Positions 1-7,303 of a stretch of DNA of 28,896 nt are shown here, piece after piece. The notes beneath the pieces are model-generated. The model was not told the DNA's origin, made no database searches, and was given only the letters and a program-made list of their open reading frames with translations. The position numbers and the translations under genes were made by a program. Position 1 is the first letter of the stretch; each line of letters starts with the position of its first letter. This DNA is from CAYVLA01 sp964549615 [NCBI: uncultured Thermococci archaeon] (GTDB taxonomy: Archaea > CAYQAE01 > CAYVLA01), in assembly GCA_964549615.1 (NCBI GenBank), contig CAZJVP010000086.1:1-28896 (forward strand), given 5' to 3'.

Positions 1-857
1 ACGTGGTCGTCGATGAAGACGCCGTCGAAGCCGACCTCCTTGTATGCCCTCATGGCAGCGACCATGTCGGTCTGGCCGTCGTCTACGAAGGTCTCGTGGA
101 ACTTGTTCCGGGTGCCTATCACGTTCCGGAAGTGGACGTAGAAGATCTTCTTCCTTGAGCCGAAGTACCTTATGGCCTCGACCACATCGGCGCCCATTTC
201 GCTGAAGGTTCCTTGGCAGAACTCTATCCCGCTGTAGTCGCTCGGGACGATCTCGATCATCCTCTTGAAGGCATCGACGCTGCGGAAGATCCTGGCTATG
301 CCCGCAAGGGAGGGAACGGGCGGGTCATCAGGGTGGAGGGCCATCCTCACGCCCGCCTGCTCGGCCGTTGGGATGACGTTTTTGAGGAAGTAGGTGAAGT
401 TGTCCCACATCTGACGGTCGTTGAGCCTGCCCATCGATGTTACGGGGGCATTCCTTGCCAGCCTGTAGTCGAAGCTGCTAACGCGGGCGCCACCCCTCCA
501 CGGGGTGTCGGTGCAGGTCCTCCATACGCCGGTGGGGCAAAAATGGTAGCCTAGGATCGGTATGCCCGCCCTGCCCATGTTCTCCAACGTCCGGCAGAAG
601 TTCTCGATCTCCTCGTCCCGTCCTGGCTGGCCGAGCATTGCCTTAAGGTACCACGTGTGGGGTATGTTCTCGATCGCGGCGAGGTTCAGGCCGGCAGATT
701 CGACGCGGGTTCGCAACATCAGTAGCGGCGTAAATTCCCAGTAACCGTCCCCGGGGAGCGGGGGCGTGTGTACCACCAGGTCGGTGGCTCCGAACTGCTT
801 GGCGAAGACGAGCTTCTCTTCGGTGACCTCATGGATCGCTCCGTAAGCAAGCCTCAT
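1..857 (-). CDS. uxuA: Mannonate dehydratase (UxuA family), C-terminus cut by window edge
   Basis: UxuA dehydrates D-mannonate to 2-keto-3-deoxygluconate in hexuronate catabolism; it is cytoplasmic and depends on a divalent metal. About 285 codons are read here, from an ATG at 857 off the left edge; family members run roughly 350-390 residues, so the last quarter is missing. The N-terminus begins MRLAYGAIHEVTEEKLVFAK. A HPDDPP motif lies near residue 175. The presumed metal ligands appear in order: Cys in IEFCQGT (about 214), His in FYVHFRN (about 242), and Asp-His in FIDDH at the edge, with spacing like that of characterised UxuA. A TATA-like box at 891-899 supports the start. The gene stands alone here; a PfkB kinase 9 kb away could act on its product. 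The family call is firm; substrate specificity is inferred. Confidence 0.93.
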   Translation of the reverse strand, partial: MRLAYGAIHEVTEEKLVFAKQFGATDLVVHTPPLPGDGYWEFTPLLMLRTRVESAGLNLAAIENIPHTWYLKAMLGQPGRDEEIENFCRTLENMGRAGIPILGYHFCPTGVWRTCTDTPWRGGARVSSFDYRLARNAPVTSMGRLNDRQMWDNFTYFLKNVIPTAEQAGVRMALHPDDPPVPSLAGIARIFRSVDAFKRMIEIVPSDYSGIEFCQGTFSEMGADVVEAIRYFGSRKKIFYVHFRNVIGTRNKFHETFVDDGQTDMVAAMRAYKEVGFDGVFIDDH

Positions 858-890
858 GAACAGCCTCGACGGCTTGGATGGGCGCACGCT

Positions 891-899
891 TTCTTAAAG
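891..899 (-). promoter_or_regulatory. TATA-like box for uxuA
   Basis: On the minus strand this reads CTTTAAGAA, centred about 38 bases ahead of the uxuA ATG at 857, which fits an archaeal promoter with a very short leader. Assigned by position and AT content only. Confidence 0.4.
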
Positions 900-975
900 C
901 GTTTTGGCGATCGACGCGCGACAGATGCTGCCCGCCGGCCTGGCCGAATGCTCGCGCCGAGGCTGTGGGGGCTGA

Positions 976-1095
976 GGAGCCTTGTTCTGGTGGGCATACT
1001 GCACCGCCGTAATCGAGCCGGGGGTCCAAGGTTATGACCAAGATCCGAGCAACACCAAGGTCTGGATAGATGACATACCCGGCGCCAACTTCTAG
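976..1095 (+). pseudogene. Possible C-terminal remnant of a protein
   Basis: A 39-codon open stretch follows an in-frame TGA and ends at TAG 1093-1095. It reads with normal protein composition (FWWAYCTAVIEPGVQGYDQD, then NTKVWIDDIPGANF) and has no start codon that makes a sensible gene. Its WAYC segment resembles the end of the secreted protein at 2475-3176 (EWAYCWIDVP), so it might be a decayed relative, but the match is short. The rest of 858-1234 shows no gene I can support. Confidence 0.22.
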
Positions 1096-1234
1096 TTCCA
1101 GATACCATGCAATTCCAAAATACATAATGGTCTAGAAATCCCGTAGTAACCAAGCAGCTTGATCTCGCTTCTGACTCGGGCAAAGAAAGGTCGTGGGTGC
1201 GCGGTAGGCCAAGGAGGCCCCGGAGGCCAGAGAC

Positions 1235-1633
1235 TTGCTGGGTAGTGGTTCTCACTTATCGCAATGGCATATCGCTGCAGCAGGCATGACCGCTGCAGCA
1301 GGCATGACCCTTCTGGTACTGCGTTCAGCCCAAAGTCGAGGGTTGGAGGAGCCTGGGCAAGAAGGTTCCTTTTGCCTGGTGGATAGGATCGGGGAAGGAC
1401 TGGTCACGGGCCTGGATTTCTCGCCCGACGGCAAGCTTATCGCTGCATCCGGCCAGGGCCTTGCGGTGTACAGCTCGCGAACAGGGGAGAGGATCGTATA
1501 TCTCTCCCAACCTTGGGTTCATGAGGTGGCGTGGTCGCCCAGAGGCGACCTGATTGCCATAGCTTGTAGGGAGAACGAGACCGACCAATGCGGACATTCT
1601 CCTTCTCCGATAAGCTGGAGCCGCTCCTTGTAG
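1235..1633 (+). pseudogene. WD40-type beta-propeller fragment
   Basis: The 132-codon frame contains two consecutive blade-like segments: GLDFSPDGKLIAASGQGLAV at about residues 59-79, followed by VHEVAWSPRGDLIAIA. These are the FSPDG and WSP.G strand-turn patterns of WD40/YVTN propellers. Complete propellers need four to eight blades, so this is a piece of a larger gene. The N-terminal part is not propeller-like and includes the tandem AAAGMT repeat; after about residue 115 the frame loses propeller character. I see no good ribosome-binding site for the TTG at 1235. It is most likely a remnant left by deletion; a short expressed propeller fragment is less likely. Confidence 0.5.
1273..1308 (+). 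repeat. Perfect 18-bp tandem duplication
   Basis: CGCTGCAGCAGGCATGAC occurs twice back to back (1273-1290 and 1291-1308), encoding AAAGMT twice in the WD40-fragment frame. It is a simple slippage or duplication product at the edge of the broken gene. Confidence 0.85.
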
Positions 1634-1656
1634 GCTGAGCGCACTTGCGACAGAAA

Positions 1657-1677
1657 GCGATCGCTCTTTACGATCGC
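1657..1677. other. Inverted repeat, 7-bp arms with 7-nt loop
   Basis: GCGATCG, loop CTCTTTA, CGATCGC. It lies between the WD40 fragment and the promoter of the winged-helix gene, about 65 bases ahead of that start. It could be an operator, a remnant terminator hairpin, or chance; nothing in the sequence decides. Confidence 0.3.
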
Positions 1678-1710
1678 GATCACGGATGGATGGCGCGGAT
1701 CGTACCTAGT

Positions 1711-1719
1711 TATTTTATG
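1711..1719 (+). promoter_or_regulatory. TATA box for winged-helix operon
   Basis: TATTTTATG is centred about 27 bases before the ATG at 1742. That spacing puts transcription start essentially at the ATG, so the mRNA is predicted to be leaderless. Confidence 0.5.
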
Positions 1720-1741
1720 GAACGCTGGCCTATACTTACTC

Positions 1742-2470
1742 ATGCCTACCAATCCTGACAAGGTCGAATCTGCCATCGTCGAGATCCTCCGCCGCGCGAA
1801 GCGGAGGCGGTTCAACGAGCTCCTTGAAGGCCTACAGGAGATGGGCTTGGAAGTGAGCCGCCCCAAGCTTTCAAGGCGTCTCAAGAAACTGGTCGAGGCG
1901 AACGTTATAGGGAAGAGCGTGATTCCTGGCTGGCCGCCCTCGTCATATTATTGGTTGACAAGTGAGAGGGTCGAGGAGACGGCTTCATCATCCAAGCCTA
2001 CTGTTCGCCCATATAAGACTTGTGGGAGGGCTCATTGGGTTGCTGCAGGATTTCTCGGCATGGGGCTATTGATCTCGCTGGTTGGGCTCTTGTCGGCGAG
2101 CCAAAGGTGCAGTTCTCTCCAAGCAGATCTCCGCTCCAAAGAAGTTGAACTGGTTCGTCTGAGCAACGAGTTGGCAGCCACAAGAGCGACTCTTAGGCAG
2201 GTGGAGCTGAAACTCTCTTCGGAGGGAACAGCTAACCGGGCTTTTTCCGGCGAGCAGAACCTGCTAGCGGCAGGCGAGGAAAGTCCGGACAGCCTCGAGG
2301 AACTTTGTCGGAAACCCGTGAGTACGGTCATCATCAAACTTCCCGACGGACGCTTTGAGAGTCGTGCAATATTCGAAGATGGTTCTTGGGGATGGTTCGT
2401 ATTTGGCGACCCCCCCGCACCAGATTATGGAAGACTCCAAGTGAGCGTAGATGGAGGCGATAGGAGGTGA
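1742..2470 (+). CDS. Membrane-anchored winged-helix protein with coiled coil
   Basis: The function is not known; the architecture suggests a DNA-binding regulator tethered to the membrane. Residues 1-72 look like a winged helix (VESAIVEILRRAKRRRFNEL, then VSRPKLSRRLKKLVEANVIG, then a wing ending YYWLTSE). One hydrophobic segment spans about 99-118, followed directly by a charged heptad-like coiled coil to about 158. The C-terminal 80 residues are polar, with a short beta-rich tail (STVIIKLPDGRFESRAIFED). The cytoplasmic domain would be the winged helix and the coiled coil would face outside. Its stop codon overlaps the ribosome-binding site of the next gene, so the pair is an operon. The start is set by the leaderless TATA spacing. 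A membrane-bound transcription factor responding to the secreted partner is inference only. Confidence 0.8.
   Translation: MPTNPDKVESAIVEILRRAKRRRFNELLEGLQEMGLEVSRPKLSRRLKKLVEANVIGKSVIPGWPPSSYYWLTSERVEETASSSKPTVRPYKTCGRAHWVAAGFLGMGLLISLVGLLSASQRCSSLQADLRSKEVELVRLSNELAATRATLRQVELKLSSEGTANRAFSGEQNLLAAGEESPDSLEELCRKPVSTVIIKLPDGRFESRAIFEDGSWGWFVFGDPPAPDYGRLQVSVDGGDRR
2463..2470 (+). promoter_or_regulatory. Strong Shine-Dalgarno deciding the start at 2475
   Basis: GGAGGTGA lies 4 bases before ATG 2475 and contains the TGA stop of the upstream gene. It favours 2475 over the in-frame ATG at 2451, which has no such site and sits inside the upstream gene. Confidence 0.7.
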
Positions 2471-2474
2471 CAAG

Positions 2475-3176
2475 ATGAGAGAAGCTATTCCGGCGGTACT
2501 ATTTGCCCTTTTCCTTGTGTCACTGGCAGCCACAGTTCCGGCAGAGAGAACTGGAACTCAGTTCGGGTTCACCCCCATATGGAGGGATGAACCACTTGAA
2601 ATGCCAGTTTTCCCATTAGGTCGGACGACATGGTGGTTTCCCACGGATATGAACATTGGGGACGGGGGTTCGTATAGCAAGGATTCGAGCGAGATTGGGC
2701 ATGACTCCAAGAAAACCACCTCGAAGAAGGCAGAGATCTACGCTTGGGCATGGAGTCAGGATGGGGTGTGGGACTCGTCGTGGGCAGATGTTGCCATGTG
2801 GAGGGACTTCACGGTGTACTACACAACGACGGTAGAATTTGAGATAATATTCGATCTCGATACCAGCCTCTCGTATGAGGAATCCGGAGCTGTGCAGTAC
2901 GCCAACTCGTATCTGATAGTGACGGATCTCACGACGGGAGCACAGGTAGGCTCAGGTTACAGTCGATGGGATAATCCGGGCGGAGACCCGCAGCCCAGGG
3001 TGCTGAATGCATGTGGTTATCACGGTTGGTTCGATTCGGTAGCTGGACATTCCTATAGAATCTGGATGAAGTTCAAATGGGTGTCGCAGAGCAATTCGGA
3101 CGCCGCCGCCGAAGGGAATTCCTGGGGCGATCCAGCATACGTGGAGTGGGCGTACTGCTGGATTGATGTGCCGTAG
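2475..3176 (+). CDS. Secreted protein of unknown function
   Basis: A 233-residue protein with a clear Sec-type signal peptide (REAIPAVLFALFLVSLAATV, cleavage probably near AERTG, about residue 24). The mature part is rich in Trp, Tyr, Ser, Thr and Asp, with alternating beta-strand-like segments (DFTVYYTTTVEFEIIFDLD; YLIVTDLTTGAQVGSGYSRW; YRIWMKFKWVS). This suggests an extracellular beta-sandwich, perhaps binding a surface or a carbohydrate. Two Cys (in LNACGYHGW and EWAYCWIDV) could form a disulfide. I recognise no catalytic motif and cannot name a family. It is coupled to the winged-helix membrane protein just upstream, which suggests that the two work together. Confidence 0.8.
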   Translation: MREAIPAVLFALFLVSLAATVPAERTGTQFGFTPIWRDEPLEMPVFPLGRTTWWFPTDMNIGDGGSYSKDSSEIGHDSKKTTSKKAEIYAWAWSQDGVWDSSWADVAMWRDFTVYYTTTVEFEIIFDLDTSLSYEESGAVQYANSYLIVTDLTTGAQVGSGYSRWDNPGGDPQPRVLNACGYHGWFDSVAGHSYRIWMKFKWVSQSNSDAAAEGNSWGDPAYVEWAYCWIDVP

Positions 3177-3835
3177 GGCGGGCGGGTTGGACTCGATCGC
3201 AGGGTTTCGGCCCGGGAGAACGTTCTGGGCCGCGAGTGAGGATGATTGACGGCTGTCTCCCGTTTGTTGCAGCCTCCCTCGAGCTTTGGGACCGGATTGA
3301 ACCAAGTGCATGGGAACTCATGATCCTTAGGGCGGGTTACCCACACACCTTTCGCAAAAGCAAGACTTGAGAGGGAAAAAGAGACGCGCCCAACGGCATA
3401 ACCCGAGATCCACACCCAGCACGGGGCCAGTGTTGCAGCGGATCGGGTCTCTTCCTCGACACAGACCGAAACAAACTATCTGCGAGCCTTCTCCGATACC
3501 GTGGCGAAGAGAATATGCACACCGCAGGCGCTGCAGACACCGTGGACAACGTGGATATCGTCTGTTTGGGTCGGCATATATCGTTCATCTTTGCTTGAAA
3601 CCGTCTCGTCAACCCCTTGTTGTTGGGGCTTGTCGAGACCGGTGGCTGTGCCAGCGATTATGCCCAATAGACAGTCATATGTGGTACCTTGTAGGCACAA
3701 GCGGCACTGAGTCTGCCTAATGTTGCAGATCGAGGAAATCGGAGGAGTTGGACCGCGAAGAGCAAGGGCGACTCGCCTTTTGGGCGAGGGTCAAAGCGGA
3801 TCTCAGAAAGCTTTAGAAGGAAGAGACTTCATCCG
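3177..3835. other. Long stretch without a supported gene
   Basis: About 660 bases between the secreted protein and the 801-aa protein. Open frames here have skewed composition and no recognisable domain. The only hints are a short frame from 3720 reading LQIEEIGGVGPRRAR, which resembles a single helix-hairpin-helix turn, and a perfect 10-bp palindrome AGAACGTTCT at about 3221-3230. It probably holds decayed sequence and the upstream region of the following gene. Confidence 0.4.
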
Positions 3836-6241
3836 GTGGGCCTCGGAGGAGATCGGACGAGTCCCCGTGCGAGAATCGTTAAGAACACGGCATACGTGGT
3901 AGTCCTGCTCGCTTGGGGCTCGGCGACCATGGGGCTGACGGGGATCCAGGAACCATGGGACTCAATCCTGAGCAATCCCTCCTTCTATGAGACGAACCCG
4001 CTCGACTACCTGTGGGTCGTCAACACGGTCAGCCCCGACAGGATCCCCGTCGTCGCAATGCCGCCGGAGCTGTTCAGCAGGTACGGGGACAAGGTCATCG
4101 GAAGCTTCCAGAGGCTCGTCCACGCGAGCCCCGACTACATGGAGTGGCTCCGAGCCAACTACGGAGTCAACGAGCAACAATGCTTGGACTCAGGGGATCC
4201 CCACCAGCCTTTCGCGCCGGCGAACTTCTTCGTCGTGCCCACCGAGCACAGGATAGAGTGGCACTGGCTCTTGAGCAGCAGGGCGATCGACCTCGGGGCA
4301 AGGCAGGTCATGTACGAGGAGCCCGAGTTCTGGCACGGCACGGGGTACAGCGAAGTGATGAAGCGTAAATACTGGGAGATGTACGGCGAGGAGGTGGCCT
4401 GGAAGGACCGTACCTGTACCTTCCTGCAGAGGTGGCGGATGGAGAGGCTGAAGGAGAAGGTGCTGGGGGATGCATATTCCGAGCTCTTCCGCAGGGTCAA
4501 GGAGAAGGATACCGGGGTGACCACCATAATCCCGATGCACGACATTGCTAGCTACCAGCTCGCCAAGATAACGTCCTGCTTCGTCCAAGCCATGAAGAAC
4601 CCGGACGCCGACGTCATACAGTCCCAGACCTGGGACTGGGCGCTTGAGTGGGCCGGTGACGAGAAGATCGCGGCCTACGTCGACCTCGCCTACTGGGTTT
4701 TCAGCTCCAAGTTCCGCAAAGATCTCGAGCTTTGGCTGTTGACAGACCCCGTCGATGACCCGCTCAACGTTGAGGTGCAGAACCTCAGGGACTACAGGGC
4801 GGCGGTCGATGCCGGCATCCTCCTCGGCTTCTACACCCATCACATACCCTGGCCGGCGAGCCGCATCGGCGCCATACGAAGCTCGGGTTGGACCCGCTAT
4901 GAGCAGGAGGTCACCCAGAACTTCAGGATCCATCGCTCCGGCCTGAAGTTCGGAGACTCAAGGCTGGCGCCGCAGTCCTGTCCCAAGCTTGGCTTCCTCT
5001 ACTCCCAGGCCAGGAACTATGTCACCTATGCGAGCAAGGAGACGCCGGGGCGCGACCCGCTCAGGGACGTCACGAGGTACTTCGCTGAGGATCTCCTCAG
5101 GCGCGGGCAGGAGTTCCAGGTCCTGGAGACCGAGCTCATCGATCAGCCGGGCACCCTGGATGGGCTCGCCGTCATCGTGGCGGACGGGGAGGCGGGCGGA
5201 TTCATCCCCACCAGGTCGTGTGCGGATGCCTTGGTTGAGTGGATTCGATCGGGCGGCATAGTCCTGTGGCTCGGGCATCTAGGAAGCTTCCATGGTGTGC
5301 CTGAGTACTCCTCATCATCCCTTGACTACGTGGCGGACAGGCTCGGGGTACAGCTTTCCGATGTGCGGGTGACACACCCAGGGGCGGTTAAGATCGAGCT
5401 TGAGAAGGAGGGTGGCGAGTTCCAGCTGCCGAGCGGGATCTACCTGACGGAGCCCGTCAGCTTCGTCGATGTGACGGGGGCCCAGATCCTGTACCGGCTG
5501 CCCGGTGGCAGGGTCTTTGCTTGGTCCAAAGGCTTCGGGAAGGGGAGGTTGGTCTACTTCGGATACCCCATGGCGGAGATGCGCTACAGGCCCACCGAGC
5601 ATTGGACGATCATCAGGAAGCTGCTCTCGGACCAGGGGGTCGTGCCAAGCGAGGACGGGCTCGTTCGGTTCCAAAGGACGGTCAATCAACTTGAAGACTA
5701 CGAGGTCATATGGCTGGCGCAGAAGACCGGTTCGACGAACGCAAGGATAGTCACGAGGAGCTGGGATTCGGACGCAGAAGAGGTCTTCTATGCGACGGTC
5801 AAAGCTGGCAAGGATCTGGTCGTCATGAAGACGCCTTACTTCTCGGCGTTCTCCGAGGATGCCATTCCCGTCAACACAACTTACCGGGGGAAAGTGGTCG
5901 AGATCCTGCTCGAATCAAGGGGCCGGTCTTGGACCATTGGGTCCGACGCCCCCGGGCCGGAGGCAGCTTACATCTATCTTCCCGTGCCCGAGAAGGTGGA
6001 GAAGCTGCTCATCTCGGGGGCGCAGATCGGGCCCGCTAAGATCGTCAAGGTCGATCTTCCTGAATACACCACCCGTGTCCAGATCCACTTCAAGGAAGAG
6101 TTGCCGCGCATCCCGGGTGGCACCGGACAACCGATCGGCGAAGGCCTGTCAGTGGGCATGTCCATACTGAGCGCGGGGCTCCTCGGCCTGCGCGATCGGC
6201 AGGAAAGGCAGGCTGTTGGGCGCCTTTCTACCCGGGCTTGA
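3836..6241 (+). CDS. Exported glycoside-hydrolase-like protein with a GATase-like domain
   Basis: An 801-residue protein. A hydrophobic segment at about 17-34 (AYVVVLLAWGSATMG) is a signal peptide or anchor. Residues about 45-400 alternate strands and helices with many Trp, Asp and Glu, as in a TIM-barrel glycosidase. Residues about 410-560 resemble the amidotransferase-like middle domain of GH42-type beta-galactosidases: PKLGFLYSQARNYVTYA, then LIDQPGTLDGLAVIVADGEA, then LVEWIRSGGIVLWLGHLG. A beta-rich tail with a weakly hydrophobic patch near the C-terminus follows. I cannot point to confirmed catalytic residues, so enzyme activity is unproven. GTG 3836 is the first start in this frame; no strong ribosome site fixes it. 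The ABC transporter genes follow within 90 bases and may be co-transcribed. Confidence 0.75.
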   Translation: MGLGGDRTSPRARIVKNTAYVVVLLAWGSATMGLTGIQEPWDSILSNPSFYETNPLDYLWVVNTVSPDRIPVVAMPPELFSRYGDKVIGSFQRLVHASPDYMEWLRANYGVNEQQCLDSGDPHQPFAPANFFVVPTEHRIEWHWLLSSRAIDLGARQVMYEEPEFWHGTGYSEVMKRKYWEMYGEEVAWKDRTCTFLQRWRMERLKEKVLGDAYSELFRRVKEKDTGVTTIIPMHDIASYQLAKITSCFVQAMKNPDADVIQSQTWDWALEWAGDEKIAAYVDLAYWVFSSKFRKDLELWLLTDPVDDPLNVEVQNLRDYRAAVDAGILLGFYTHHIPWPASRIGAIRSSGWTRYEQEVTQNFRIHRSGLKFGDSRLAPQSCPKLGFLYSQARNYVTYASKETPGRDPLRDVTRYFAEDLLRRGQEFQVLETELIDQPGTLDGLAVIVADGEAGGFIPTRSCADALVEWIRSGGIVLWLGHLGSFHGVPEYSSSSLDYVADRLGVQLSDVRVTHPGAVKIELEKEGGEFQLPSGIYLTEPVSFVDVTGAQILYRLPGGRVFAWSKGFGKGRLVYFGYPMAEMRYRPTEHWTIIRKLLSDQGVVPSEDGLVRFQRTVNQLEDYEVIWLAQKTGSTNARIVTRSWDSDAEEVFYATVKAGKDLVVMKTPYFSAFSEDAIPVNTTYRGKVVEILLESRGRSWTIGSDAPGPEAAYIYLPVPEKVEKLLISGAQIGPAKIVKVDLPEYTTRVQIHFKEELPRIPGGTGQPIGEGLSVGMSILSAGLLGLRDRQERQAVGRLSTRA

Positions 6242-6327
6242 GCGAACCGGGCCGTGATGTTAGAGTTATCAGGGGCGCCGTTTCCTGTGGGTGCCACGAT
6301 TCGGTAAGGCCGGCGAGGGAAGTTTCA

Positions 6328-7299
6328 ATGTCTGAGGAAGGTGACGCGGGGCCCGTTGCGATCGAGCTTGAGAACCTCTGCAAGACGTTCCCGGGAGGGG
6401 TTCGAGCCGTCGACGGGCTCAGCCTCAAGATCAAGAGGGGCGAGCTCTTCGGGTTCCTCGGTCCCAACGGTGCTGGAAAGACCACGTCCATAAGGATGAT
6501 GGTGGGCCTTCTGAAGCCCACATCGGGCAGGGTGACTGTCGAGGGGCGGCCGATAGAGAAGGCCCCGAGGGAGCTGCGCGCGAAGATAGGGGTCTGCCCC
6601 CAAGAGATCGTGGTGTGGAACCTCCTGACGTGCAAGGAGAACCTTACCCTGATCGGGGCCATGTACGACCTGCCCGCCGGCGAGGCGAAGAAGAGGGCGG
6701 ATGCCCTTCTTGCCGCGATGCAGCTGACCGACAAGGCTGATGCCCTGGCCAACACCCTTTCGGGCGGCATGAAGCGTCGTTTGAACGTGGCGATGGCCCT
6801 CGTGCACGACCCCGACATAGTCGTCTTGGACGAGCCCACCGCAGGGCTGGATCCGCAGTCCAGGTTGGTCGTGACCGAGTACATAGACGGCCTGAGGAAG
6901 GGCAAGGAGAAGACGATAATCCTGACGACGCACATGATGGATATCGCCGACCAGTTCAGCGACCGCGTCGCCATCATCGACCACGGCAAGCTCTTGCAGC
7001 TGGACACGCCGGAGAACCTCAAGGACCGGATTGGCAAGGGGGATGTTCTGGAGATCGCGCTGCTGGATCCCTCAGAAAGCGAGACCGCCATCGCAGCCCT
7101 GAAGAAGGTGGAGGGAATAAGCGAGGCGGTTCGGATTGAGCAGAAGGTGGAGGTGCGGGCGCTGGACGTAGCGGGCAAGATACCTCAGATCCTCAGGGTA
7201 CTCGATGAAGCCGGTGCGAGGGTCTCGGACCTTTCATTGAGGCGAAACACGCTGGAGGACGTGTTCATAACCCTGACGGGCAGGAGGCTGAGGGAGTGA
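6328..7299 (+). CDS. ABC-2 type transporter, ATP-binding subunit
   Basis: The nucleotide-binding subunit of an ABC exporter, 323 residues from ATG 6328. It shows Walker A GPNGAGKTT with Lys about 51, a Q-loop in VCPQE, signature LSGGMKR at about 144-150, Walker B IVVLDEPTAGLDP with Asp168-Glu169, and the switch His in ILTTHMMD. The C-terminal 90 residues form the DrrA/NatA-type extension ending LEDVFITLTGRRLRE. The frame is open back to 6238, but the upstream part has no family similarity, and 6328 gives the usual N-terminus with a purine-rich stretch (GAGGGA) ahead. Four bases separate its stop from the permease ATG, so the two form one transporter. The substrate cannot be read from sequence; drugs, lipids or polysaccharides are typical for this class. 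Confidence 0.93.
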   Translation: MSEEGDAGPVAIELENLCKTFPGGVRAVDGLSLKIKRGELFGFLGPNGAGKTTSIRMMVGLLKPTSGRVTVEGRPIEKAPRELRAKIGVCPQEIVVWNLLTCKENLTLIGAMYDLPAGEAKKRADALLAAMQLTDKADALANTLSGGMKRRLNVAMALVHDPDIVVLDEPTAGLDPQSRLVVTEYIDGLRKGKEKTIILTTHMMDIADQFSDRVAIIDHGKLLQLDTPENLKDRIGKGDVLEIALLDPSESETAIAALKKVEGISEAVRIEQKVEVRALDVAGKIPQILRVLDEAGARVSDLSLRRNTLEDVFITLTGRRLRE

Positions 7300-7303
7300 T
7301 CCC

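Noticed and set aside
3476-3700. 74-codon minus-strand frame with CSACG motif
   Set aside because: One CxxC alone, no partner Cys pair and no ribosome site or promoter; not enough to call a zinc-ribbon gene.
3720-3902. 60-codon plus-strand frame with IEEIGGVGPRRAR
   Set aside because: It resembles one helix-hairpin-helix turn but continues into random composition and overlaps the next gene's start; mentioned only in the gap description.
4190-4933. 247-codon minus-strand open frame
   Set aside because: It is antisense to the 801-aa exported protein; no domain and low-complexity hydrophobic/His-rich composition.
6228-7178. 316-codon minus-strand open frame
   Set aside because: It is antisense to the ABC ATPase; Ser/Arg-rich with no recognisable motif, typical of shadow frames in GC-rich DNA.
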